A stretch of 64,000 nucleotides of DNA, from positions 496,001 to 560,000 of the forward strand of contig JACONQ010000001.1 of assembly GCA_014281115.1 (NCBI GenBank). Reading direction: 5' to 3'. Both the position numbers and the translations under genes were made by a program. Positions 54,847 through 64,000 of the stretch are shown here, in pieces; the first letter of the stretch is position 1, and every line of letters starts with the position of its first letter. The notes beneath the pieces are model-generated. The model was not told the DNA's origin, searched no databases, and saw nothing but the letters and a program-made list of their open reading frames with translations. The stretch comes from Laburnicola sp. R22_1. Its lineage: Eukaryota > Ascomycota > Dothideomycetes > Pleosporales > Didymosphaeriaceae.

Positions 54847-56402
54847 CGGAGGAGCCTTTCAAAAGTCCTTGCTGACAGGGGTATGAGAGCCAAGTCAGCC
54901 ACACGACAGGGGTGTTCTGAATGCAGTAATACGTCCGATTCATGCAGCAGCTATCTAACTCTCCCAATATTTCGACCTTCTTTATACTCATTGCCGCCTT
55001 CCAACTCAATAATCTTCTGAATATGGATAGGAATACGTTCAATCCATGCCTGAATCTTATCCTGAGGCAGCTCCTCCCAGCACTGCTCCCACACACGTAC
55101 TGCCTCTGCTCGGCTCTTTGGTGCCCCTTTCTTTGTAGTACGCCTCTTCATCCATGGCCAGCAGGGCTCGATCGCGTTTAAATCAGGTGAGTTCCCACAC
55201 CAGAGTAACCGCTGAACGCCCTCCCAGCTATATACATAGCTCTGTATGTAGTGATTATGGGCAGGTGCCTTATCCTCTTGAACAACTGTTCCTGGCCGTT
55301 CAGTTTGACATTGCTTTGCGAAAGGAATCAACTTTGGGTATAAGATAGTTGACTGATATCGATACCAGTCAATTCCTGATCCCTGGCCCCGGCTAAGCTT
55401 GCCAGTCTGGTGTTCCACTTCCATTGAGGTCGTCGGCCAGGCTTTGTACGCAGACTTAGACGCTGGATACCAGTTTCAAGCTCCTACTGGTTCTTTATAA
55501 TAGGCTCTATCTCCTTATTTAATTCCTTAATCCTCTAAACAGCAACCTCTTTCTCCTTCTTTGTCTCTGGCGTCCAGCAGTGACAGGGCCCTCGCCAGTC
55601 ATATGAGAAGCAAGCCCAGAACATAAATTCAGAGTAGCCTTTCCATCTCTCCCGGATACAGCTGCGTACAAAGGCCTCATCTGCCTTCCGCTATATTCGG
55701 TATCCTCCCCTTCTATGAAGAAGAACAACTGACGTCTTATCAGACCAAATAACATTCTTCCAATCCTCTATTGTCTAATCTTGATGTTGAAGACACCAGT
55801 CAAGTCGATCCTTCTTCATCTTCTTCGTCAACCCAGGCTTCCTTGTTGGCTTGGTCTTTCTGAATCCTGCTGCCCGCAGGATCCTCCATACTAAGGTAGC
55901 TGATATCTCGAATCCTTGTTGACTGAGCGTCCCGGCGATATCAGCGCATGATTTCTCCCGTCCAAAGCGGTCGGTGCGTACAGTGTTAACAACTCTCTCA
56001 GAGACTGTAGCTAGCTTTGACGGCCTGCCAGAGCGCGAAGCATCTTCAAGATAGCCATTATGAATCTTAAGTGGCCGTAGGACTGGGTCGAATCCCCGTG
56101 CGATAGCTCGGCTGTATATTGAATCGATTGTCCGCGTCGGAATTGTTGTTAACTCATGGATCTCATTACTTGATTTGCCAGTAGCCTTAAGGGTGACAAC
56201 AAGCGCACGGGTAGGGATATCGTAGGGAGCCATAAGATTGTAGAGATGTACGGAGTACTATGTGGAGTACTGAGGACAGAGGCACAAGGAAAATAGCCAA
56301 GAGCGCAGAGGCCACGTAAGCTCGGAGACGGTTCCTAATCAGGTATGTGGCTGACTTGGCCCTGATACCCCTGTCAGCAAGGACTTTTGAAAGGCTCCTC
56401 CA
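54847..56402 (-). mobile_element. Tc1/mariner-like DNA transposon, complete but inactivated
   Basis: 1556 bp with ~56-bp terminal inverted repeats beginning YGGAGGAGCCTTTCAAAAGT and continuing through CAAGTCAGCCACA, differing at three positions between the ends, and TA at both flanks (54845-54846 and 56403-56404). The transposase gene reads on the minus strand and is a pseudogene. This family is unrelated to the Fot1/pogo-like element at 35119. Confidence 0.92.
54951..56233 (-). pseudogene. Tc1-like transposase pseudogene (HTH + DDE_3)
   Basis: Starts MAPYDIPTRALVVTLKATGK at 56233 with paired helix-turn-helix segments (IHELTTIPTRTIDSIYSRAI, SCADIAGTLSQQGFEISATL). In-frame TAG stops lie at 55775-55777, 55691-55693, 55535-55537 and 55484-55486 (genomic complement CTA); three stand where Trp fits, consistent with RIP. 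A frameshift falls between 55486 and 55424, after which VVQEDKAPAHNHY and GNSPDLNAIEPCW give the rest of the DDE_3 core. The Asp (VIWSDK), Asp (QEDKAPAH) and Glu (NAIEPCW) catalytic positions are still encoded. Confidence 0.9.
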
Positions 56403-57253
56403 TACTTTAGCTGTTAAACCTTAGTTATGCTTGCTGTTAAGTCTTATAATCTGTAAAAGGTTAGGTCGACTATAAACGGATATGAATAACTGAAGATCTT
56501 TGTTGTGTGGAGATTCTAACCAAGGTCGAGTCCGCACTATAGAGAGGAGTAAAACAGGAGGCACTATAACCCAGTACCTAGCACACAGTAATGAATGAAT
56601 GAATGAATGTGACAACCGATTAAGGGTCTTCCGCGGGACCATGCATACCGCCACGGCAATGCAAAGCCACACGATCACCTACGTAGACTAGGCGGCACGA
56701 GGAAGCAAGCCGCGGCGCGGGTCGCTGGCCGACAAACAAGCATTCTAGTAACGTGCTTAATATGGAGTCGCCCCGGGAGCGTCGTAAGCACACAGCGGCG
56801 GCCTTTACTGCAGGAACCATCCTTACGAGTTGCTTGAGTTTTTGCGCTGTTTCGGGTGCCATGTCCCGAATGTCACGCGCGTTAGCCCCATCTATGGATT
56901 ATGTTCCTGATGGGAGTCAAACGATTGTTGATAGTGCGCGGATGTGCAGAACGAGGGCCGGGCGGTTAGGTGTGTGACAGGGGCTAGGAGCTGACGACTA
57001 CCAGCACGCTAATCAGGAATGCCTCCTTGAGCGATCTCGCATAGAGGACTTGCAGGAGGACACGTCATCAGCAAGAAACGTGGAAGAACGGCAACTGAAG
57101 TCCGTGTTGAAGAACAGGGTCGGAGCAACAAGGGGAGGTTTGGTCGTATATCACACTGAATCACAGTCGAGATCCGTCTCCAAGTGTGGTTGTGGTCACC
57201 TCCCAACATCTCTTCGCTGTTCAGTCGCTCCTTCTTCGCACTCTTTGTTCAGA
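56403..57253. other. intergenic region
   Basis: Contains copy B of the short interspersed repeat followed by a (TGAA)n microsatellite near 56590-56607. Upstream region of the small secreted protein. No further gene supported. Confidence 0.5.
56491..56589 (+). repeat. short interspersed repeat, copy B
   Basis: Close match to copy A at 53687-53790, with a short deletion after CTATA. It is followed directly by (ATGA)n. It begins 87 bp outside the Tc1-like element, so it is not part of that element. Confidence 0.8.
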
Positions 57254-58001
57254 ATGTTTTGCAAACTCTCACTGTTCATTGCCCTGGCTGGGTGGGCTAC
57301 CAGCGCGCTCTCCAGAGAAATGGACTTCAAGCTCTTCGCCTATGGCAAGATAGAGGGACCGGGTCTGGAGATGTTCTATGGTGATGGTCAGTTTTTTAAA
57401 CACTCGACGATCACATGCACGACTCACTGCGTCCACAGGCCAAGCCTATGTCGGCGGCACTCCCTCTTTCGTGAAGGAAGCTGTGAACATTACCTGTAAG
57501 ACCGAGTACACACTGAGAGATTCCATAGCTCACAGTCGCAGTGTCGATGACCGAAGGCGACACCAAGTTCATAGCGAAGGCGAATAGCACGGTGGGCTGG
57601 GCCTCGTCGCCCACCATGTATGTCGACCTGACAGAAGGCGCTTCCAACCCCGTGGGTTTTGTCAGAAACAACGAAGAGCTTCCTAGCGGTGCCACGGCTG
57701 TTGGCTTCGGCCTCTGTGAGTCACCTGTACCCTCTGATTGGATGTAAACTACTGACTTTATGGCTTAAGATGGCGGATGGGCGTTCCACAAAAAAATGGA
57801 CAACTCCACTTTGCAGATGAATTTCGTGGCCACGCGGACGAACGAGACCGGCATATACTTGTGAGTGCGCGACGCTGCATAGCATGGACAAGACTGATAG
57901 AGTACAGAGTCAAATGGAATGCTGCTCCGACGAAGGCAAACGGGGACATCGCGATATCCTTGAGGACTCAAGTCCCGGTTGTGCTTAGTGATGATGACTG
58001 A
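57254..58001 (+). CDS. small secreted protein, 184 aa
   Basis: Five exons, 57254-57386, 57439-57495, 57536-57715, 57770-57860 and 57908-58001, close in frame. A signal peptide (MFCKLSLFIALAGWATSALS) is followed by a beta-rich mature protein (DFKLFAYGKIEGPGLEMFYG, AKANSTVGWASSPTMYVDLT, GGWAFHKKMDNSTLQMNFVA) with few cysteines and several Asn-glycosylation sites. The mix of Gly/aromatic strands resembles fungal secreted proteins of unknown function. It sits in a transposon-rich neighbourhood, as candidate effectors often do, but nothing else supports that role. Confidence 0.78.
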
Positions 58002-59013
58002 TTGGACGGAGATGGTTTTCGGTTCGATGCTTTCAGGCGGAAGGCATGCATGCTTTCCACATCTTTGATATTCTAACGCCTTCTGTACACGTCTTTATTC
58101 CAGTATCACATGTCGACACAGTTTGCTTGTAGGGCGTCAGTCCCACCACGCTATTTTACTCTTTGCTTGACTCATTCGTTCCGTTCGCTAAAGTAGTGTC
58201 CTGTAATCGAGTAGTTTAGTGTACCCATATCACAGTATCCACGTGCCTTTACCAGACATGACTCCTTGACTCTGCGTGTGCCGTTACCACATCGATGGAA
58301 AAGATAACCTTCAATCCTCTTTCCTTCAGACGCCGAAAAAGACTGCAGGTGAACGGCTAGGCTATTACTTAAGGAATGAGAGACGTGGGATTGAATGCAG
58401 CAATCATTCTAGAAGCCATCCATTTCCCTGGGTTATCACATGCTATCAACCAGAAGATTCGATTGCTGCTCACCTAAACTTTTAGGGTACCGTAGTATTG
58501 TTAGGCTCGGGTCTCCTCACTGGCAGGTGACGGCACTGTTTCTGTCCTTTTTTAAGGAGCTCCCGCCCAACTTGCTCCATCACGACGACTCTCGGCTATC
58601 CACTTCTCCTACACAAAGAATACCCCCTCTCGAATCTGCACGCACACGCACTTCTACGCACGACACACGCTCATCCACGTACACGACACGGCGCACGCAC
58701 TGCATACGCGCCGTTCGCGTTGACGACGGGTGTTTTCGGATTTTGTTTTCGCCGACGCTACGGCCTGATTGGGACAGCTCCGGCGCCCGCCGCCTAGCTC
58801 TTCGACGCCACCACGCCCACGACACTTGTTCCACGACTTTTCACGACTACAACAATCCGCGCGCACCCCGCACACACACGAACTCGACCGCTACCTCGAG
58901 TACTGTTCTGCCCACCCGACGCCCCCGGTCAGCTTTGACCGGAGAATCCTCGCGCCTGCTTCACGGCTCGACCGCCCGTCACCCGTCTTCTATCCACCAT
59001 CCCTCTCGCCACA
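58002..59013. other. intergenic region / 5' leader of the DEAH helicase gene
   Basis: The last ~400 bp before the helicase start are C/pyrimidine-rich with many CAC/ACGCAC runs, typical of a fungal promoter or 5' UTR. A 253-codon ORF (58440-59201) overlaps the helicase start in another frame and is not believed. Confidence 0.5.
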
Positions 59014-61560
59014 ATGCCTCCCAAGCGAGCGGCCACCGACGACCTCGCCTCCGTCAGGCTAAAGTCCCGTCAGCAGTACCTCGAGAAGAGGAACGCTTTA
59101 AAACTCGTAGAACTTCAGAAGCAAGTTCAGGAAGAGGAGGAAGAGGAGAGACAGAATCCCTCCCTGAGCAAGAGCGAGTTAGCCCGTTTCGCCCGAAATA
59201 GAGAGCTCCTGCGAATCATCATCGCCAGAGAACAGATAGATGACAGCAACACTGGCTTCACATTTGAGACACCCACCGACAAGACCGAGTTGCTCAACGA
59301 GCGGCCCAGTGGAGTCGTATCTCTGCGTGGAGGACACAACGCACCTGTGTCTGAGTTCTCTCAGTGGGAAGAGGAGCAGCTCAAGAAGACCATAGGCAAA
59401 CCTCAGCCTGGTGTAACTCAATTTGAGAACCAGCCACTCAAGGACGAACAATGGGAGTATGTTTTTGATCCCTCAGTGAACGTCCGCTTCACTGAGGATA
59501 TCAAGCAAGTGGACCCAAAAAAGCTCGAGCTTCAAAAGAAGCTCGATGCAGCCGAGACCAAAGCTACCAGCATTCAGAATCAACGCGCCTCCTTGCCTGT
59601 TTCCAAATACAAAGACAAACTCATCCAAGCTATTTCGGAGCATCAAGTTATCATCCTGGTTGGTGAGACTGGCTCCGGGAAGACGACGCAATTGCCTCAG
59701 TTCATTCTTGAATTAATGGAAAGTAAAGGCGATGACAAGATGGTTGTCTGCACTCAACCCCGTCGGGTGCCTGCGATGTCCGTCGCGAAGCGTGTGGCTG
59801 AAGAGTATGGATCACGCCTTGGACAGGAGGTTGGGTATTCTGTCCGCTTTGATGATCGTACCTCGGAAAAGACACGCATCAAATACGCCACCGACGGTAT
59901 TCTACTGCAGGAGTTAAAGAGTGACCCAGCTCTTGAAAAGTACACTGCTTTGATCATCGACGAGGCCCATGAGAGGACTTGCAATACGGATTTATTGCTC
60001 GCGTTAGCGAAAGATCTAGTACACGCCAGATCCGACTTTCGCCTCATCATATCGTCTGCCACGATGAATGCGGAGGTGTTCTCAAAGTACTTTAACGACG
60101 CCCCTATATTCAACGTCCCTGGAAGAATGTTTCGAACAAAAATATGCTACACCACCTCGGCTGAAGCGGATTTTCTGGCCGCGACCATTATCAGTGTGAT
60201 GCAGATCCACGCCAGTCAGCCTATACTTCCGAATTCTGGCGATATTCTCGCGTTCCTTCCAGGCGAAGCGGAGATTACAGCCGCGCAGGAGGCCATCGAG
60301 GAGATCTGTCGCAAATGCGGATCGCGGATTCATGAGCTAAGGGTCCTTCCCCTATTCTCCTCCTTGAGTAGCGAACTCCAGGCCAAAGTGTTCGAACCTA
60401 GACCTCCGAAGGCGCGCAAGGTCATATTGTCGACTAACATCGCCGAGACGTCTGTGACTATTGATGGTATCTCTTTCGTGCTTGACTGCGGGTACGAAAA
60501 GCAGGCGCAGTACAACGAGAAGACTGGACTTTCATCTCTAGTCGTGACGCCTATCTCTCGAGCGAGCGCGAACCAACGCGCCGGTCGGGCCGGTCGGGTA
60601 TCGGATGGAGTTTGTTTACGGCTTTATCAAGAGATGGCATACTATTCGGAATTGCCTGAAACAACTCCACCCGAGATCCAGAGAGTTGCCCTAGCCCCAG
60701 TCGTCTTGACTCTCAAGAGTCTCGGTATCAACGATATCCTCAACTTCGATTGGCTCGACCCACCGTCTCCCGATGCTATGATAGCAAGTCTAGAAGAGCT
60801 CTACGCACTCGGCGCAATCAGTTCAACTGGCGAGCTGTCAATTGTCGGCCGTAGGATGGCGACGTTGCCTTTGACTCCGAAACAAAGCCGCATGATCTTG
60901 GAAGCGGATAAATTGGGAGCGACAAACGAAATCCTGATAATCAGTGCGATGCTCACGGAGTCTGGGGCTCTGTTTCTTCGCCCCAAAGATAAGAAGCTCC
61001 ATGCCGATGCCGCGAGGAGACAATTCATATCACGCGAAGGAGGCGACCACGGGACTTTACTCAACGTTTATCAGGAATTTGAGGCGAGTGGGTATGATCC
61101 AGCTTGGACTCGGTCTTCGTTCCTCAATTATAGAAGTCTGGTGCGTGTTCGAGAAATCTACGATCAGCTTGTGAACCTTTGCGACCGAGTGGAAATCCAG
61201 CCCTCGAGTGCCGGGACAGACCATGTCGCAATTCGGCAAGCAGTCACGGCCGGCTATTTTATGCATTTAGCGAGGTTACAACGAGACGGAATCTCTTACC
61301 GCACCGTCCGCAATGGTCTCACTGTCTGGATTCACCCAAGCTCTATCTACAGCAGCCCGGAGATCCAACGTCCGAAATGGGTTATCTACGATGAGTTGGT
61401 CCTCACTTCGAAAGAGTATATGAGGAATGTTGTGGAGATCGATCCGTCATGGTTAGGAGATGTGGCTAGCCACTACTTCAAGAAAGGGGAGATTGAGAAG
61501 CTGGGCGTGGATAAGAAGCTGGGCAAGGGCAAGGGGAAGGTGGGAGTGGATGGGCGATGA
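59014..61560 (+). CDS. DEAH-box pre-mRNA splicing helicase, Prp2/Cdc28 (DHX16) type
   Basis: Single exon, 848 aa, ATG in a good context (ACAATGCC). A charged, coiled-coil N-terminus (LVELQKQVQEEEEEERQ) leads to the helicase core: motif I GETGSGKTT at residue ~217, Ia TQPRRVPA, II DEAH at ~316, III SAT, V STNIAETSVTI and VI QRAGRAGR at ~521. Winged-helix, ratchet and OB domains follow (QVTAGYFMHLARL-like, WVIYDELVLTSKEYMRNV). YEKQAQYNEKTGLSSLVVTPIS and the N-terminal GQPGVTQFENQPLKDEQWEYVFD-like block fit Prp2/Cdc28, which activates the spliceosome before the first step. The protein is shorter than the ~1000-residue orthologues, mainly at the N-terminus. Confidence 0.92.
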   Translation: MPPKRAATDDLASVRLKSRQQYLEKRNALKLVELQKQVQEEEEEERQNPSLSKSELARFARNRELLRIIIAREQIDDSNTGFTFETPTDKTELLNERPSGVVSLRGGHNAPVSEFSQWEEEQLKKTIGKPQPGVTQFENQPLKDEQWEYVFDPSVNVRFTEDIKQVDPKKLELQKKLDAAETKATSIQNQRASLPVSKYKDKLIQAISEHQVIILVGETGSGKTTQLPQFILELMESKGDDKMVVCTQPRRVPAMSVAKRVAEEYGSRLGQEVGYSVRFDDRTSEKTRIKYATDGILLQELKSDPALEKYTALIIDEAHERTCNTDLLLALAKDLVHARSDFRLIISSATMNAEVFSKYFNDAPIFNVPGRMFRTKICYTTSAEADFLAATIISVMQIHASQPILPNSGDILAFLPGEAEITAAQEAIEEICRKCGSRIHELRVLPLFSSLSSELQAKVFEPRPPKARKVILSTNIAETSVTIDGISFVLDCGYEKQAQYNEKTGLSSLVVTPISRASANQRAGRAGRVSDGVCLRLYQEMAYYSELPETTPPEIQRVALAPVVLTLKSLGINDILNFDWLDPPSPDAMIASLEELYALGAISSTGELSIVGRRMATLPLTPKQSRMILEADKLGATNEILIISAMLTESGALFLRPKDKKLHADAARRQFISREGGDHGTLLNVYQEFEASGYDPAWTRSSFLNYRSLVRVREIYDQLVNLCDRVEIQPSSAGTDHVAIRQAVTAGYFMHLARLQRDGISYRTVRNGLTVWIHPSSIYSSPEIQRPKWVIYDELVLTSKEYMRNVVEIDPSWLGDVASHYFKKGEIEKLGVDKKLGKGKGKVGVDGR

Positions 61561-61630
61561 ACTACAGTACCAGGCCAAAAAGTCCGAGTACCGTGTCTTA
61601 CCACAGGATCGGTAATACGAGGACGAGCTA

Positions 61631-61800
61631 AAGGAGCTTGTTGGAATGGATAAGACTGGAAAGGATGCATATTCGGTTTGGACTGCATTTTGGATGGGAT
61701 CACGAAGACGCGTTCAAGGAGTTTGCCGGAATGCATGGGGCAGGAAAAGGATGTGTATTGTAGGTTTGATTGCAGTTTGGATGGCATTATGATACCCAAG
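61631..61800. repeat. diverged tandem duplication, 85-bp period
   Basis: AAGGAGYTTGYYGGAATG, GGAAAGGATG/GAAAAGGATG, GGTTTGGACTGCATTTTGGATG against GGTTTGATTGCAGTTTGGATG align between 61631 and 61716 onward. It lies just downstream of the helicase stop, probably in its 3' UTR. Confidence 0.7.
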
Positions 61801-62159
61801 CACGGACAGGTGCTCTTTTTTTTTTATACGTTTAGAATTTCAAAGTTCGTATCAAGTACGTGGAACGAGTCGGCAGTATGCGAGTGAAGCAGAGTGCATG
61901 TAACGCGTAATCTTGAGCAATTATTACTAAATCCTGAACGCCGTACCATGCATAACATAACAAACAACCACAAACCACGCCTCCACCCCTATGAAATAAT
62001 TCGTGTCTGATGCTAGGACTCTAGACAGCTAACAACACAGTATACAAACTATATTTATAGTTTAGTTAATATAGCTAGAAATAATACCTTACATAAAGAA
62101 AGCTTATAAGTATATTTCTAGTAATTATTTAACTATGTGGTGTCAAATTAACAACATGG

Positions 62160-62221
62160 TAGGACGACAAATGCTTTCATCTCAAATGGTGTCACAAAAA
62201 AAAAGCAGAGCGCCCTGCTTA
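62160..62221 (+). repeat. dispersed repeat, copy 2 (with 1531-1589)
   Basis: Shares the TAGGACGACA start, an A9 run and the AAGCAGAGCGCCCTGCTT stem with the copy near the window start. Here the bases that are T or A in the other copy are mostly C or G. Confidence 0.6.
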
Positions 62222-62323
62222 TTTTTTAACTATATTTAGCTTATAGGCGCAGCTCATAGGTGCTGTGTTAACTTCAGAAGCAAGCGTCTTAGCATCGGAC
62301 ACGAATTATTTCGTGGGGTGCCT

Positions 62324-64000
62324 CTATTCCTCCGTCCTAACAACACCCGCATTACTCCGCACATCAAACTCCACCCACCGCGCCCTCCCCTCTCTCCTCC
62401 CCCGTCCATCACTCCCATCAATAGCCCCAGGATTCATAACCGTGCACCCACAATACTTAACCACGAAGGCGGGCGCCTCACTATCTGCGACCACCACACT
62501 CGTCGGCAACGGATACAAGTTCAGCGCATGCGCAAAGTCCCAATGCAGCGGCCTTACACTCAACGGAAAAGGCGAAAGATGCGATTGAGAAAGGAGCGTG
62601 CGCGTCAACGCACGCGCGGTAAGCGTATCCGTATCGATTTGCTCTTGGGCTTGGGCTTGCGGCGCGGGAGTAAGTTCCAGCGCGGACGGGGCGTCGAGAT
62701 CCATAGAGTCTTGATCTTGTTGCTCTGGGCCGTCGTTGTCGACATCTGGTTTGTTGAAGCGGATGCTCGTCCGGTGGAGACGGCCCATGACGTCGTCTCG
62801 CAAGATGGCCATTTCGCCCTTTACACCGAACCATGTCAGCCGCGAGGGATTGCTCGTCCAGATGACGTCGCCGTCTTTGCCTTTCGGTTTGCCGGAGCCC
62901 CAGACTTCGGTGTTTGCTTCTTTGACGGCGCGGCGGATGCGGTTGGTGAAGAGGTCTGGGATTTTCTTGCGGGGGAGGGGTGTTGCGGCGCCGGCGGAGA
63001 AGGCGCTGGGCCAGGCGTCGTTGTCGCCTGGGACGAGGATGAGGGTGGTGTGGGCGAGGAGGCGGGGGAATTCGGAGAGTACGGAGGCGAGGGCGTCGAA
63101 GTGTTCTTTGTATTCTATGCTGCCTGCGCCGGGGACACCTGCCAGGCTGGCTTTGGAGCTGAAGTTTCCCATTAGGACGATGGCTAGGGGATATACAGGT
63201 TGAAAATCTGCGGTGGTGGGGGAGTATGTGCGGAGAAGAGTTCGGAGGGCTGATAGGGTTGAGGGGACGTCGAGGTGTAGATCTGAGGCGATGACTACGT
63301 TGTGTGCTTTATCGGGGGTGAGTAGTTTCGAGGCGATGCGGTTCATTCGTAGGCCAGTTGCGCGCTCGGAGCCTACGCCGAGGAAATCTGTCCATCCGAA
63401 TGCTGGGCCTGCTAAGCTGCTTTTTTCAGCGTCTTCTGTGCCGCCGAGCGTTGTTGATCTTCGTTCACAGGGAGGGTGACCGACGGAGAAACCGATGAAC
63501 TTTCCGCCTATCGTACCGCCGATGCCGCCCGTGCCTCCTAACGCAGAGGTCGAGCCAGTGGTGGGGTCTCCGCAATTCTCCTCGTAGCTGCCGTCTACAA
63601 GCACTATCATGCCCGGTGCAAAATAGGTGCCGTCCTCGGGTATTGGGCTAGCATGTTGTATGTCTAGCGCTATTGTGCCCGTGAGATCTGAGAGAGTGAG
63701 AGTGCCAGTCGGAGAGATGGTGAGCATGCCGAGCAGGAGATGTGTACTCCCACTTCGACCTAGAAGATTCGAGATTGGGGTAATAGTGTTGGTTTGTAAG
63801 GTAGCAATCGAACCCGTTCTGTTCAGGGTAGCTGACCGGGCAGCGGAGAAGGTAGGCGCTTGAAATGTTTCATTCCGAAGTATGCGTTGATGAACGACGT
63901 GATAGCGTTGCCGGAAGAGATCCGTCTTATGTGAGGGGTCTGGAAAGAGCGACGGCTTGGTTGTCGACCTACTACTGTTAGTGGAGGTTTCTTGTGCTAT
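62324..64000 (-). CDS. DPB2: DNA polymerase epsilon subunit B (Dpb2), 5' part outside window
   Basis: The open frame enters at the window edge (64000) and stops at 62324, giving about 558 C-terminal residues. The OB-fold (TGTIALDIQHASPIPEDGTY, FAPGMIVLVDGSYEENC) is followed by the calcineurin-like phosphoesterase fold of polymerase B subunits (VVIASDLHLDVPSTLSALRT, YPLAIVLMGNFSSKA, LILVPGDNDAWPSAF, and the final FVVKYCGCTVMNPGAIDG). As in the family the phosphoesterase metal ligands are degenerate, so the role is structural: it holds the polymerase to the replisome. A Gly/Thr-rich insertion (TTGSTSALGGTGGIGGTIGG) and an acidic insertion with QAQAQEQ are local features. No intron is needed in the visible part. 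Confidence 0.92.
   Translation of the reverse strand: MAQETSTNSSRSTTKPSLFPDPSHKTDLFRQRYHVVHQRILRNETFQAPTFSAARSATLNRTGSIATLQTNTITPISNLLGRSGSTHLLLGMLTISPTGTLTLSDLTGTIALDIQHASPIPEDGTYFAPGMIVLVDGSYEENCGDPTTGSTSALGGTGGIGGTIGGKFIGFSVGHPPCERRSTTLGGTEDAEKSSLAGPAFGWTDFLGVGSERATGLRMNRIASKLLTPDKAHNVVIASDLHLDVPSTLSALRTLLRTYSPTTADFQPVYPLAIVLMGNFSSKASLAGVPGAGSIEYKEHFDALASVLSEFPRLLAHTTLILVPGDNDAWPSAFSAGAATPLPRKKIPDLFTNRIRRAVKEANTEVWGSGKPKGKDGDVIWTSNPSRLTWFGVKGEMAILRDDVMGRLHRTSIRFNKPDVDNDGPEQQDQDSMDLDAPSALELTPAPQAQAQEQIDTDTLTARALTRTLLSQSHLSPFPLSVRPLHWDFAHALNLYPLPTSVVVADSEAPAFVVKYCGCTVMNPGAIDGSDGRGRREGRARWVEFDVRSNAGVVRTEE

Larger units (their letters stand above)
61561..62323. other. intergenic region with diverged tandem duplication
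   Basis: Holds an 85-bp-period tandem duplication (61631-61800), AT-rich DNA at about 62030-62160, and copy 2 of the dispersed repeat (62160-62221). No gene seen. Confidence 0.55.

Noticed and set aside
58440..59201. 253-codon ORF before and over the DEAH helicase start
   Set aside because: It is in a different frame from the well-supported helicase, is Arg/Ser/Thr low-complexity, and lies in a pyrimidine-rich leader.

Overview
The window is nuclear DNA of a filamentous ascomycete (Pezizomycotina). Evidence: protein genes with many 45-75 nt introns carrying GTRNGT donors and CTAAC-like branch sites, fungal-specific families (Zn(II)2Cys6 regulator, CENP-B/Fot1-like transposon, App1-like secreted protein, laccase), and C-to-T/G-to-A decay of repeats typical of repeat-induced point mutation (RIP). 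The protein styles look most like Dothideomycetes, but that is an inference from remembered family resemblance.

Layout. 1-2.1 kb is AT-rich RIP-decayed repeat DNA holding a possible solo LTR. 2.1-13.2 kb is an all-minus run: a seven-helix membrane protein, a Ser/Pro-rich tail-anchored protein, an App1-like GPI protein, the mitochondrial carnitine carrier and an SH3 single-pass membrane protein. 14.2-16.1 kb holds a MITE, a shattered dienelactone hydrolase/NTF2-like pseudogene and an intron-bearing tRNA-Thr. 16.5-32.8 kb carries two BTB proteins, a Thp1/PCID2/CSN12-family PCI protein divergent from a flavin monooxygenase, a zinc-cluster regulator, an F-box-like protein and an alpha/beta hydrolase. 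33.2-37.2 kb has a rhodopsin-like gene fragment, a PLP-dependent lyase and a complete but RIP-killed Fot1/pogo-like transposon. 37.3-50 kb is a housekeeping block: EI24/Rrt8-like protein, dihydrolipoamide dehydrogenase, Sld2, Rpn12, mitochondrial uL11, a small fungal-type protein and Rad54. 50-58 kb is an accessory stretch: abutting MITEs, a laccase with an internal out-of-frame deletion, a RIP-killed Tc1-like element, a short interspersed repeat and a small secreted protein. 59-64 kb returns to essential genes: a Prp2/Cdc28-type DEAH helicase and the C-terminal part of DNA polymerase epsilon subunit B, which runs off the window.

Function. There is no operon logic; genes are individually transcribed. 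Replication and repair genes (Sld2, Rad54, Dpb2) and mitochondrial genes (carnitine carrier, Lpd1, uL11m) are scattered among accessory loci. The most informative content is the mobile-element record: at least three Tc1/mariner-superfamily types, all flanked by TA, plus a four-copy interspersed repeat and three decaying host genes. I did not find a convincing new multi-gene system. Exon coordinates were worked out by hand from splice signals and reading-frame closure.
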